A stretch of DNA of 64,000 nucleotides, from the NCBI GenBank assembly GCA_040768925.1, contig JAXGLZ010000003.1, forward strand, positions 1 through 64,000, in the 5' to 3' direction. The notes beneath the pieces are model-generated. The model made no database searches. It was not told the origin of the DNA and saw nothing but the letters and a program-made list of their open reading frames with translations. A program made the translations under genes and the position numbers. The stretch comes from CALNBC01 sp040768925 (GTDB lineage Bacteria > Bacillota > Clostridia > Christensenellales > CALWSW01). Positions 1-9,257 of this stretch are shown here, in pieces (position 1 is the stretch's first letter; each line of letters opens with the position of its first letter).

Positions 1-1413
1 CAGATCGTTAATCCTGTTATAATATTCCTTTTTCTTTTGCTCATACTCCGCTTCATAATCCCTTTGTTGAAAAGGCAGTCCTATCGTTGGAATGCGCGGT
101 GTAAAATTCGAGCCATAAGATTGCGAATCGAATTCACTAATGTTCGCAGTGACAAGCGGGCAAATCCAAGTGTCTAAACTGTCGTTATCGACTATGTCCT
201 CAAGTTCAAACAATGGAACCGGAAAGTTTTCTGCTCTCATCAAGCTATTATGAGGAAGAATTAAGCTAATTTCGATGTCCTCATCAAATGTTGTCCCATC
301 GTTACGTATGATAAGTTCAACATAAGGTATAGAGTCCATTTTGCGGTAATATGCATCGGAATCCGTATATTGGTAAATATCACTGACTAATTCTCTTATA
401 AGTTCATATTTTTGTTTTTCTATATCAGTGCCAACAAGTGACTTGCTACGCCCACCGCCCATGACATTGAATATTTGACTTATCTCAATTTGCAATTCAC
501 CCAAATTCCAAAAATCATTGTCAAGTGCTATTTTATTTGTTTTACAGAACTCTGCGACAACAGACCTGTCGTCTTCTGTAATAATTGCCTTTTTCTTCGA
601 GGAAAGCAACCCGGTCATTTTTGCTGAACTTGAGAGATTCGTTATCAAATTTGAGTAAGACTCAGAAATTGCAGATGGTTCAAGAGTGGATTCTTCTTCG
701 ACTTTGGTTTCTGGAGGTATAACAATCTCCTGGACGATTCTAATGTTCTCTACGATTGAACGTTTCCGGGCCTCCATGGCCATTTTAACTGATAGATTCA
801 GATTTTGTATTCGTGCTTCAGGTGTGCCATCTACTGCAGTGATAGTTAAAGCAGATTTTTCGTTGCCTGTTGAAGTGCCGGTTTCTTCGGCAACTTGCTT
901 TGCAAAGTAAAGAAAAAGGTGTTGTGAAAACTGTTCCTTTAATGCCACTTCATCAGCAACAACCCAGTAAAGTCCTTTGTTCTCGTATTTTTTCCGAAAT
1001 GCAGCAATTTGTTTACGTTGCTCTTGATATGCATCAGAGTCCGTCACGGATGGCGGTATGGCTTTATCAAGAAAGTATAGGAAAACTTGCTTTTTGCTGT
1101 TTATCAAACGCTCAATTTCTTCTTCAGTACCAGAATCGTATTCGTCTGTCGGCGTTCCGAAGCGAGTCCAAAAAATTGCAACAGCAACGTCCGCAGAATC
1201 AACGATTTGATTGTTTAACAATGTTTGTGGATGACCACCCGACTGAGGATAGCTGTCTGTTGTCCAGTGTGTCAAATTCACACCTAATGACAGGCTTGAC
1301 TTGGCGTATTTATTGAAGTCATCAACAGCGGTCTTTATAACCGTATAACATTCTTTATATGCATCACCGGGACATGAAAACAAAAGGTTGTATTCTGTCA
1401 ATCTTCGTGGCAT
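1..1413 (-). CDS. DUF4062-like defence-associated protein (partial, C-terminus beyond window)
   Basis: An open frame runs from an ATG at 1413 to the window edge without a stop, giving 471 codons and no C-terminus. A GGAGG lies 7 bases before the ATG. The N-terminus (residues 8-120) has the pattern of DUF4062-like domains: LLFSCPGD, then an HW...YPQSGG region, HPQ, and a strand ending AIFWTRFGTPT followed by SGTEEEIE and VFLYF. Proteins with this Rossmann-like N-terminus are frequent in bacterial immune loci, where their biochemistry is mostly unknown. The rest is hydrophilic with no family I recognise. It starts 38 bases after hamB on the same strand, so it is probably co-transcribed with the TIR-HamA/HamB pair. 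Whether it is a third component or an independent defence gene cannot be decided here. Confidence 0.72.
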   Translation of the reverse strand, partial: MPRRLTEYNLLFSCPGDAYKECYTVIKTAVDDFNKYAKSSLSLGVNLTHWTTDSYPQSGGHPQTLLNNQIVDSADVAVAIFWTRFGTPTDEYDSGTEEEIERLINSKKQVFLYFLDKAIPPSVTDSDAYQEQRKQIAAFRKKYENKGLYWVVADEVALKEQFSQHLFLYFAKQVAEETGTSTGNEKSALTITAVDGTPEARIQNLNLSVKMAMEARKRSIVENIRIVQEIVIPPETKVEEESTLEPSAISESYSNLITNLSSSAKMTGLLSSKKKAIITEDDRSVVAEFCKTNKIALDNDFWNLGELQIEISQIFNVMGGGRSKSLVGTDIEKQKYELIRELVSDIYQYTDSDAYYRKMDSIPYVELIIRNDGTTFDEDIEISLILPHNSLMRAENFPVPLFELEDIVDNDSLDTWICPLVTANISEFDSQSYGSNFTPRIPTIGLPFQQRDYEAEYEQKKKEYYNRINDL

Positions 1414-1450
1414 ATCTGTACCTCCCTATTTCACACTCTATACCAGTCCA

Positions 1451-4063
1451 TCAATCAATGAACAATTCGGGAATGTTAATGCTCATGTCCTCAACCTCTG
1501 AAATCACACTGAAATTCCCACAATTGAGGATGTCCTTTTTTATTTTGACAGGCTTACTGTCGTCTAATCCCACCACATACTCACTTCGATGCCTCCGTAT
1601 AAACAGAGCTGTCTCACGAGAAAACCCGTTCCGTTGGAGGAATATGGTCAGCTTGTTTACCGTGCCGTACTCGACGAACTCATACCAGTCGTTGTTCATT
1701 TCGCCCTCGATGCCGTGAATTCGCTTGTATGCTTCGGAAAACCTCAAAAAGTAGTTTGCAAAGCTAAACAACACGACGCTCTCAATCGCTTGGAGCGTTT
1801 CTGACATGACAATGTTTCTGTGCATCATCAACTGATGGTTGTAAGGAATTAATTGACCGCCAATGCGAACTTTGTAGTTGGGGTTATTCTGTGCATAGGT
1901 GAGCGATTTGTCGATAATCATTCCGAGCCCATTACCGCTAACCCATTGCCGCAAAATAACAGCATACCAACTGAGGCGATTTTTATTCCCGATAGTTTCG
2001 GAACTTTCACATTTGCCCCAACCGAAGATATCATATAACTTCTCGAGGAAAGCTTGCGGCTCACCTTGCATTGTGCGACCATCGCCATCAATAGTCGGAT
2101 ACGCTAACCCCCACGCTATGTTAGCAGATAGGCTTTTGGTCTGGTCAACAGATGTGTTAATATCGTCGTCCGGTTTTATCTCATCTGTTTCGAATGCCGC
2201 CTTGATTTTACGCTCATCTTCCAGCGTTAAGAATTCGCTGAACTCCCGTCTTACAATACTTTTTCTGCCTTTCATAATGTCCCTGAGCAGGATTAGGCAA
2301 AACTTCCGTGTTAAATCAAAAGAATCCTGCGATTGATTTGTCCCTTTTTCAAGATTGGTATGCCCTTGCAACAGACATGCAACAATCTGTTTCTTTTGCT
2401 TGGGTTTCAATTCGGTGACAAGGGAAAGCTTCTGTTCCGGTACTTTCTTTTCAAGCAATTCAACAAAATCTTTGATCTGAAGATTCTCTTCAAGCCGTAC
2501 TAAGAACACATTGCCATATAAATTGTAGTTGATGCGTCCGACGCGTCCGACAAGATTTCTAAAATCAACGGCGGTCATTTTTGTTTGTCCACGGCCTTTT
2601 CTGTAAGTAGTGATGAACAGATTATCAGCAGGCAGATTAACGCCTTCAACAAGTGTACTGGTGCAAAACATTGCTACGATTTTCCTGTCGCGGAACAGCT
2701 TTTCTATTTTCATGCGAATAGAAGCTGGCAAATAACCAATGTGGTAGGCAACGCCCCTCTTGATTAACTTTGCAAGAAAATAGTCCTTATGTACTTGATT
2801 CGCAATCTCCTTAGCAAGAGCATCGAGTTCACTGTCGTTTTTATCCTGTTCGAGTGCTGCATAATCAATTGCTGCTTGAATGGCCTTGTCTTTCGAGTTG
2901 AAATAGACAATGGTCTGGACGCCCTTCCCCAAGTGAGCGACTATATTGCTTAACGGCACTTTGATCGCAGCCTTGCTAATTTCCATTAACTGACTACTGC
3001 GATCATTAAACAGATGTATCCCTCCATCAACACAGTCAATTAGATATTTTACTTGGCTGACAGGTGAAAAACTTGTAGCCAGTTTATTGCCACCCAAATC
3101 AATCGTTTCGAGTGCTTCGGGAACCAACTTGAGATAGACTTCAGGGTTGGGGATATTTGGCGAAGCAAAAATGATATGGGGTTTTCTTTCTCTCTCAGCG
3201 AGCATGTCTATATCTTTATAATAGAAGCTGCTACGCTTGTCCTTGGATGTAATTTTGTGCGCTTCGTCGATAAACAAGTAATCAATATCTTTGTCTTTAT
3301 AGCGAATCAAAAGGTAAAGTAGTCTCTCAGGTGTGAGAACATAGATAAAGTTATGTTCTTCCTCCAACGCCAATGCTCCGGCAGATGTAACGACGCGATA
3401 ATTCTTCTCATTAAGGAGCGAACCGAGGTCGCCGATGATTTTGCTCGACACTTCATTAATTAATGCCTTGGTAGGGACAATTAGAGCGTAGTTGAACTTC
3501 ATGTCGTCCTGCACTTGTTTCTTGATAAACATCCGCATAATAAAGGATTTGCCCATAGAGGTGGGACCCGAATAGCTAAAGTAGGGATCTGTTAGACGAT
3601 CGTAAATTTGCTTTTGCGGGCGAAAAAACAGCTTATCAGGCTCAGCAGGAATGGATACCAGTTCTTTGCTATATTCTTCATGAAAACGCTCAAGCAAACT
3701 ACGACGCAAGGATATCGGATTTGTTTTTTTCTGCTCGACTGTTTCAAGCCCCTGATAATTCCCTGTGCTCGAAAGCACGGAATTAAGATAGATATCTATT
3801 TCTGGATTACTGGGTTCTATCTCCTTCAAAAGTGCGACGATTTCTTGTGCCCAAGTCATATGGCTGTCGGAAGGTGATTTTGACAATATATCAGCAAATC
3901 GCAGGGCATCTGAGATATTTACGGGCTTGCTATCACCATTGATTTGGAAGAGACGCAATGAATAGTTGTACAAGATATTCTCATACAACTCGTTAAGGTA
4001 GGGGTTCTTATCCATATCATCAAATACGACATTACCTAAGGAAACTGTGTTCTTATCAGCCAC
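1451..4063 (-). CDS. hamB: HamB-like DEAH-box helicase (Hachiman-type)
   Basis: An 870-residue superfamily 2 helicase. An unassigned N-terminal region of about 145 residues precedes RPQ (Q-motif-like, 148-150), Walker A GPTSMGKS (166-173), TPERLL, the Walker B/DEAH box FIDEAHK (265-270) and an ASPN motif in the SAT position (300-303). The second helicase lobe contains FCTSTLVEGVNLPAD and a motif VI GRVGR. This layout and its Ski2-like flavour fit HamB of the Hachiman anti-phage system, in which the helicase scans DNA and restrains the HamA effector. The start overlaps the end of the TIR-HamA gene by 8 bases, the tight coupling expected for partners in a complex. Family identity is by motif and gene neighbour, without an alignment. 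A generic DEAD/DEAH defence helicase is the alternative. Confidence 0.8.
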   Translation of the reverse strand: MADKNTVSLGNVVFDDMDKNPYLNELYENILYNYSLRLFQINGDSKPVNISDALRFADILSKSPSDSHMTWAQEIVALLKEIEPSNPEIDIYLNSVLSSTGNYQGLETVEQKKTNPISLRRSLLERFHEEYSKELVSIPAEPDKLFFRPQKQIYDRLTDPYFSYSGPTSMGKSFIMRMFIKKQVQDDMKFNYALIVPTKALINEVSSKIIGDLGSLLNEKNYRVVTSAGALALEEEHNFIYVLTPERLLYLLIRYKDKDIDYLFIDEAHKITSKDKRSSFYYKDIDMLAERERKPHIIFASPNIPNPEVYLKLVPEALETIDLGGNKLATSFSPVSQVKYLIDCVDGGIHLFNDRSSQLMEISKAAIKVPLSNIVAHLGKGVQTIVYFNSKDKAIQAAIDYAALEQDKNDSELDALAKEIANQVHKDYFLAKLIKRGVAYHIGYLPASIRMKIEKLFRDRKIVAMFCTSTLVEGVNLPADNLFITTYRKGRGQTKMTAVDFRNLVGRVGRINYNLYGNVFLVRLEENLQIKDFVELLEKKVPEQKLSLVTELKPKQKKQIVACLLQGHTNLEKGTNQSQDSFDLTRKFCLILLRDIMKGRKSIVRREFSEFLTLEDERKIKAAFETDEIKPDDDINTSVDQTKSLSANIAWGLAYPTIDGDGRTMQGEPQAFLEKLYDIFGWGKCESSETIGNKNRLSWYAVILRQWVSGNGLGMIIDKSLTYAQNNPNYKVRIGGQLIPYNHQLMMHRNIVMSETLQAIESVVLFSFANYFLRFSEAYKRIHGIEGEMNNDWYEFVEYGTVNKLTIFLQRNGFSRETALFIRRHRSEYVVGLDDSKPVKIKKDILNCGNFSVISEVEDMSINIPELFID

Positions 4064-5567
4064 TTTGCGCCCCTCCTTTCAATCCCAGGAGCGAGCTCAT
4101 TATGCTCTGTTTCTCACCATCAGCTTTATTGAAAGGCAGGAAGTAGAAGTAGAACGAATAACGCTCCATCTTTGCATTCTTGATTTTGTCCGCTATGTAG
4201 GATACGTGGTTCTTTATATCGAGCCGCATTTTCTGCTCCAATTCAGAGCGGAATTGTGCCGATGTCTTGTTATCTGTGTCTAACCCAAGTGAGTAACCAA
4301 GGAACACACCAAAAGCGGTATCGTGGTAAACGGGAGAGCTCTTACTCGGCAAAATGATATTTTTTAACTGCTCAGCTACTTCAGGAGCGAAGTGTTGGTC
4401 GAATGCGGTGCTTTCAACGAGCCTCATTTCACGCGAGGTATCTTTCTTGATTTCCTCAAGCGTCACAAATGCGGCATCAATTGCATCGCGCGGGTCGCCA
4501 ACGATACGCGACTTGCCGAAAACCATCTGGTAGGACGGGATGCCTTTGTCAGGTTGAAGAAGGTGAACACCACCGCTCCTCGATGCAAAGTGACCATCAG
4601 ACGGGACATCAAATTTGCTAAATACCTTCGGGGCATCAAGAATCTGTTCCAGAAAGACATACAGCATCAGATCGCCCAGTTCATCACCGAGCCAAGCAAA
4701 ATCGCCATTGCAGCGGTCGCGCAGCAACTCAACTGCTTTCAGACCAATGAGCGTAATCTCATCCTCGTCCATAAACTTCTTTATCCGTTCCCGCGAATAT
4801 ATGTAATTCCCTATATTTTTTAACAAGAATTTCTTCAGCCCATCAAAGGAGAATATATTATCGACCACTCCCAGTTGGAAAAGGCGCAACTGGTGTGGAT
4901 TGATAAGCTCCAACACTTCATCGTGAGTTACCTCGGTAAAGATGCCATCAAACCCTGCATCGATTAGAGATTTCTTCAGTACACTAGATTTGGCTTGTGT
5001 TTGCCCTTTTGAAGATGATTCCGTAGAGACGGGCTTCGTCGTTATAAATTTAATAATTGCTCCTATAGCCTGTTCATCGTTTTGGGGGTTCGGATTGTTT
5101 GAATCACGAATATCTTTCAGGAATTCTCCAAGCAAAAGGAGTATTTCGCTTACGTGCTTAATCTCGGCTGTGATGCTGTCTATACTTTCACCCGGCAGTC
5201 GTTTCTTCTGTTCTTCAAGGGCAGCCTTCTTCTTTTGCCAATACTGGATATACTGCTCATGGTTCGCCACGGTGTAGACCTTCTGGTCGGCATTACCAAG
5301 CACTACATACATCCTGCGTGATTTCCAATTGACATCCCGATATAACTGGCAGGCCTCATACATACAGTTAATCGACTTCAAATACTCGTCTGATATCAAG
5401 AGAACGGCGTAATCGGCTTGACGAATCCGGTTCATGAATTCCTCAATACTACCCCAAGGAGCGATGTCATTTGTATCGCGCAGGACAGGGCAAACCGTGC
5501 GAACAAAGGACTCTATCTCATCCGCAAAGCTTTTTTGCTCTCTATTGTACGAAATGAATAGTGACAT
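4056..5567 (-). CDS. hamA: TIR domain–HamA (DUF1837) fusion, putative Hachiman effector
   Basis: A 503-residue protein. Residues 1-80 form a TIR domain: it opens with LFISYNRE, has the ADYAVLLISDEYL strand, and SINCMYEA carries the S-x-x-C-x-x-E motif with the presumed NAD-cleaving glutamate at E71. Residues 104-160 look coiled-coil. Residues from about 240 to 480 match the HamA/DUF1837 layout: DELGDLMLYVFLE (295-307), FSK (316-318), SGGVHLL (331-337), VFGKSR (349-354), and a late YFYFLPF strand (473-479). HamA proteins normally show a GE-x-K active site at the VFGKSR position and D-x-x-H before it. Here these read G-K-S-R and G-G-V-H, so the nuclease looks inactivated. GGAG sits 7 bases before the ATG, and hsdR ends 18 bases upstream. 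The TIR call is firm; the HamA call is by motif order and the adjacent HamB helicase. Confidence 0.78.
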   Translation of the reverse strand: MSLFISYNREQKSFADEIESFVRTVCPVLRDTNDIAPWGSIEEFMNRIRQADYAVLLISDEYLKSINCMYEACQLYRDVNWKSRRMYVVLGNADQKVYTVANHEQYIQYWQKKKAALEEQKKRLPGESIDSITAEIKHVSEILLLLGEFLKDIRDSNNPNPQNDEQAIGAIIKFITTKPVSTESSSKGQTQAKSSVLKKSLIDAGFDGIFTEVTHDEVLELINPHQLRLFQLGVVDNIFSFDGLKKFLLKNIGNYIYSRERIKKFMDEDEITLIGLKAVELLRDRCNGDFAWLGDELGDLMLYVFLEQILDAPKVFSKFDVPSDGHFASRSGGVHLLQPDKGIPSYQMVFGKSRIVGDPRDAIDAAFVTLEEIKKDTSREMRLVESTAFDQHFAPEVAEQLKNIILPSKSSPVYHDTAFGVFLGYSLGLDTDNKTSAQFRSELEQKMRLDIKNHVSYIADKIKNAKMERYSFYFYFLPFNKADGEKQSIMSSLLGLKGGAQSG

Positions 5568-5585
5568 CGCTTTTCTCCTTTAAAT

Positions 5586-8500
5586 TTACTGAGCAGTCCA
5601 GACATCCGCCAAATTCTCTGCTTGTTTCATAACAAGCTCTATCGCAGCGGGTTGCTTGTCTGGCGGGTATCCGTATTTGTTAAGTATCCTACGGACGATG
5701 ACCATAATGCGAGCACGGGCTGTTTCCTTAATAGCGAAGTCGATGGTTGCGTTCTTCCGCACCTTTTCGGCTATCTCTCGTGCGATTGCCCGAAGCTGGT
5801 CATCACCCAGAACCTTGACTGCGCTGTCGTTTGTCTCAAGTGCGTCATAAAACGCCAATTCATCCTCCGAAAGCCCCATGTCTTGACCGCGCCTGTCTGA
5901 GGCACTGATTTCGCGGGCGATACGGATTAGTTCTTCTATTATCTCGGCAGTAGTCAAAAGGTTGTTCTGATACCGCTTTATCGCTCCGTCGAGCATCTCC
6001 ATCAAGGACCTTGACTTGGCGAGGTTGTGCTTGGAACGTATCTTTATCTCGTCGTTAAGTAGCTTTTTTAGTAGTTCTATGGCGACGTTCTTATATTTCA
6101 TCCCCTCGATTTCTTTCAGAAACTCCTCTGAAAGGATGGAGAGTTCCGGTTTCTCAAGACCTGCTGCACTGAAGATGTCCACAACTTGGTCGGAGGCAAT
6201 AGCAGAGTTTACAATGTTTCGTATGACCGAATCATAACTCTCGTCTTTTCCATTACCGCCTGTTTCAAATTTCGTGAGTCGTGCTTTGACGGCTTGGAAA
6301 AACGCTATCTCATCAGCGTTTTCAAAAGTGGCAGGGTCGGGTTTGGCGAGAGCGTATGCCTGCCCTAGCAGCGAGACCTCACGAACATAACGGTTCTTCC
6401 CATCGTCCACGCCAAGAATGAAGTCCTCCGCACGGAGGATCAGCGACAGCTTATCCTTGACCGCGCTGGAGAAAAATGGCGAGTAATCAAACCCATGAAG
6501 GATGCCTCGAACAACCTCCAACTTTTCAAGCATAATCTCGACGGCTTTCTGGTGAGTTTCGGCAGGTACGCCTTTGCCGCCGCTTTCCGCATAGAAGCCG
6601 AGAGCCTTTTTCAGATTGGTGGCAATACCGATGTAGTCCACAATCAAGCCGCCGGGTTTATCCTTAAACACACGGTTGACGCGTGCGATGGCCTGCATGA
6701 GGTTGTGATCTTTCATTGGTTTATCTATGTACATCGTGTTCAGGCATGGGGCGTCGAAACCAGTGAGCCACATATCACGCACTATGACAATTTTCAGCGG
6801 GTCGTTCTCGTCCTTCAGTCGAAGGGCGAGAGCTTTTCGCTGTGCCTTGGTCGTATGGTGCTTTTGGATGGCGGCACCGTCCGAACTGCTCGAAGTCATA
6901 ACGACCTTGATAACGCCCTTTTCCAAATCGTCGCTATGCCATTCGGGACGTAGCTTGATAATCGCATCGTAGAGTTCCACTGCAATACGGCGACTCATTG
7001 CCACAACGAGCGCTTTCCCTTCAAAGACCTTCTGCCGCTCCTCAAAATGGGTCACGATGTCATTGGCAAGGATACGGATTCTGTCCTCATTACCGACAAT
7101 AGCTTCCAACTTAGCCCATTTGATTTTTGCAGCTTTCGCTTCGTCAGCTTCTCCAACTTCGTCCAGTTCCTCATCGAACTGCTCCACGAGCTGTTTCCCT
7201 TCCTCGGTGAGGTTCACCTTAGCAAGGCGGCTCTCATAGAATATGCGGACTGTAACATTGTCCTCGACCGCTTGGGCGATGTCGTAAATATCTATATAGT
7301 TACCGAAGACAGCAGGTGTGTTTGCATCCTGCTTCTCAACAGGTGTTCCTGTGAAGCCGATGAAAGTCGCTTTAGGCAGAGCGTCGCGGATATATTTTGC
7401 AAAGCCATAAGCAATCCGCTGACCGACCACTTCGCCGTTCTCCTTGATGTCACGGAGTTTGGCGTTAAAGCCGTACTGAGTACGGTGAGCTTCGTCTGCG
7501 ATAACCACGATGTTTTCACGGTCAGACAGCAGTTCATAAACTGCGGAATTGCCTTCAGGGATAAACTTCTGTATGGTCGTGAACACAATGCCTCCTGATG
7601 CCACTTTCAGAAGGGTTTTCAATTCCTCACAGGAATCGGCTTGCTTCGGAGGCTGGCGCAGAAGTTGGCTGTTGCCTGCAAAGGTATCAAATAACTGGTC
7701 GTCGAGGTCGTTGCGGTCGTTGATAACCAGAATGGTTGGGTTGTTTAAGGCACGGACGATTTTGCCCGCATAGAACACCATCGAGAGAGATTTTCCCGCT
7801 CCTTGGGTGTGCCAGACCACGCCTGCTTTGTGATCGCCTTTCGGTTGATCACTTGCCGCAGGTAGGCCATAGCTTGCCGGGTCTTCTTGAAGTGCTAAGC
7901 CGGGAGTGCCTACGCCGCTGGCTCGGATGGTTTGCTCCACGGCCTTATTGACGGCGTAATACTGGTGGTAGGCTGCGATCTTTTTGACCGTCTCTACCTT
8001 CACTATGTGTGTAACCTTATCTTCTGTCTGGGTCTTTTCATAAGTCACAAAGTTCTGAATGTAATCAATTAGCGTCACAGGATTGCAAAGACCCTGAATC
8101 AGCGTGGATAGTTCATCATCAAACTTGGCAGCTTCTTTGATACCATCCTTTGTCTTCCATGCACTAAAACGGGAATACGACGCGGTCAGCGACCCCGCCT
8201 TTGCTTCCAATCCATCGGATATAATGCAGATTTCGTTATAAGTGAAAAGCCCAGGAATCGCCAACTTATATGCCTGCAACTGGTCATACGCCTTGTGGCA
8301 GGTAGCATTCTCATCAGCGGGGTTCTTCAGTTCAAATATAACAAGCGGAATGCCGTTAACAAACAACAGCACATCAGGCCGCTTGTTGTTATTGTTCTGG
8401 ACGACGGTGTACTGATTGACAACGAGGAACTCATTATTGAGTGGGGTTTCAAAGTCGACGGCATGGACAAAATCGCCCTTGATGTCACCGCCCTTTCGGT

Positions 8501-8801
8501 ATTCCACAGGAACGCCATCCACGAGCATTCGGTGAAATTCCTCATTGTCGGCGAGCATATTGGAGGTGGCTATACGTGACAGTTTCCGAACTGCACCCTG
8601 AATTACGTCGGCAGGGATGGCCGGATTCAGTTTGGACATTGCCGCCTGAAGCCGCTCCATAAGGAGAACATCCCCGTAACTGTTGCGTTCGGGGTTCGGG
8701 GCGTCCGGCGAGAGGTCAACGCCGGATATGTAGGTATAGCCGAGGCTTTGCAGTTCCTCAATAACCATTTCTTCTACTGCGGATTCACACAGTTTAGGCA
8801 T
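5586..8801 (-). CDS. hsdR: Type I restriction enzyme, R (translocase/nuclease) subunit
   Basis: This subunit of a type I restriction-modification enzyme drives ATP-dependent translocation and cuts unmethylated DNA. The N-terminal nuclease domain shows RPDVLLF followed by LVIFELKNP, the PD-(D/E)xK core. Helicase motifs follow: Walker A HTQGAGKS, DEAHRTQYG, and GFTGTPVE (motif III). The second lobe has IVRDMWLTGFDAP and QAIARVNRV. Length is 1071 residues, normal for HsdR. I start it at the ATG at 8801, preceded by AGGGAGG, and not at the earlier ATG at 8828, which lies inside the upstream gene and has no clear ribosome site. It belongs to the hsdM-hsdS-(membrane protein)-hsdR operon and is followed 18 bases later by TIR-hamA. 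Confidence 0.95.
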   Translation of the reverse strand: MPKLCESAVEEMVIEELQSLGYTYISGVDLSPDAPNPERNSYGDVLLMERLQAAMSKLNPAIPADVIQGAVRKLSRIATSNMLADNEEFHRMLVDGVPVEYRKGGDIKGDFVHAVDFETPLNNEFLVVNQYTVVQNNNNKRPDVLLFVNGIPLVIFELKNPADENATCHKAYDQLQAYKLAIPGLFTYNEICIISDGLEAKAGSLTASYSRFSAWKTKDGIKEAAKFDDELSTLIQGLCNPVTLIDYIQNFVTYEKTQTEDKVTHIVKVETVKKIAAYHQYYAVNKAVEQTIRASGVGTPGLALQEDPASYGLPAASDQPKGDHKAGVVWHTQGAGKSLSMVFYAGKIVRALNNPTILVINDRNDLDDQLFDTFAGNSQLLRQPPKQADSCEELKTLLKVASGGIVFTTIQKFIPEGNSAVYELLSDRENIVVIADEAHRTQYGFNAKLRDIKENGEVVGQRIAYGFAKYIRDALPKATFIGFTGTPVEKQDANTPAVFGNYIDIYDIAQAVEDNVTVRIFYESRLAKVNLTEEGKQLVEQFDEELDEVGEADEAKAAKIKWAKLEAIVGNEDRIRILANDIVTHFEERQKVFEGKALVVAMSRRIAVELYDAIIKLRPEWHSDDLEKGVIKVVMTSSSSDGAAIQKHHTTKAQRKALALRLKDENDPLKIVIVRDMWLTGFDAPCLNTMYIDKPMKDHNLMQAIARVNRVFKDKPGGLIVDYIGIATNLKKALGFYAESGGKGVPAETHQKAVEIMLEKLEVVRGILHGFDYSPFFSSAVKDKLSLILRAEDFILGVDDGKNRYVREVSLLGQAYALAKPDPATFENADEIAFFQAVKARLTKFETGGNGKDESYDSVIRNIVNSAIASDQVVDIFSAAGLEKPELSILSEEFLKEIEGMKYKNVAIELLKKLLNDEIKIRSKHNLAKSRSLMEMLDGAIKRYQNNLLTTAEIIEELIRIAREISASDRRGQDMGLSEDELAFYDALETNDSAVKVLGDDQLRAIAREIAEKVRKNATIDFAIKETARARIMVIVRRILNKYGYPPDKQPAAIELVMKQAENLADVWTAQ

Positions 8802-8806
8802 TAACG

Positions 8807-9244
8807 TTACCTCCCTTTGATTTGCCACGTACAGTCGATGGTTTGTGGGTCATCGCTTAACGTGGACTGCGTAATTGGTTTTCCATCAGCCTTTAACTCG
8901 TTCAGCAATGTGATTACATCTTTTTCGGAACATTTGACTTCGTCCATAATATCCCGAGCCGAACAAATAATACATTTTGAAAGTACATAATAAATTTGTT
9001 GTTTTAATTCCAATCGCTTGTGCTCAGAACTTTCGTTATTGCGTTCAACTAAAAGCGAATCAATATACTCTTTTGCTGCTCCATAAAAATTCCTCACAAT
9101 TTCAGCTTGTTCCTCAGCTTTTAAAGCACTTTTCTTGGCAGAGACACTTTTGATAATGGAAACAACTGCACCAATAACAGCAATAGCTATAGTGATGCCA
9201 TCACTCACAGAAAATCCACTCAACCAATTTAATATGTACTTCAT
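8807..9244 (-). CDS. Small membrane protein between hsdS and hsdR, function unknown
   Basis: A 145-residue protein with one predicted N-terminal membrane helix (about residues 14-33, GITIAIAVIGAVVSII). A charged helical stretch follows, then a C-terminal segment (about 95-130) whose pattern of helices and SARDIMDEV...VITLLNELKADGKP resembles a winged-helix fold. AGGAGG lies 7 bases before the ATG. It is embedded between hsdS and hsdR, 13 bases after hsdS and just before hsdR, and is clearly part of the operon. I do not recognise the family. Small membrane cargo inside type I R-M operons is common and is sometimes an added defence or regulatory gene, but nothing in the sequence shows which applies here. 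Confidence 0.75.
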   Translation of the reverse strand: MKYILNWLSGFSVSDGITIAIAVIGAVVSIIKSVSAKKSALKAEEQAEIVRNFYGAAKEYIDSLLVERNNESSEHKRLELKQQIYYVLSKCIICSARDIMDEVKCSEKDVITLLNELKADGKPITQSTLSDDPQTIDCTWQIKGR

Positions 9245-9257
9245 TTCGATCCTCCTG

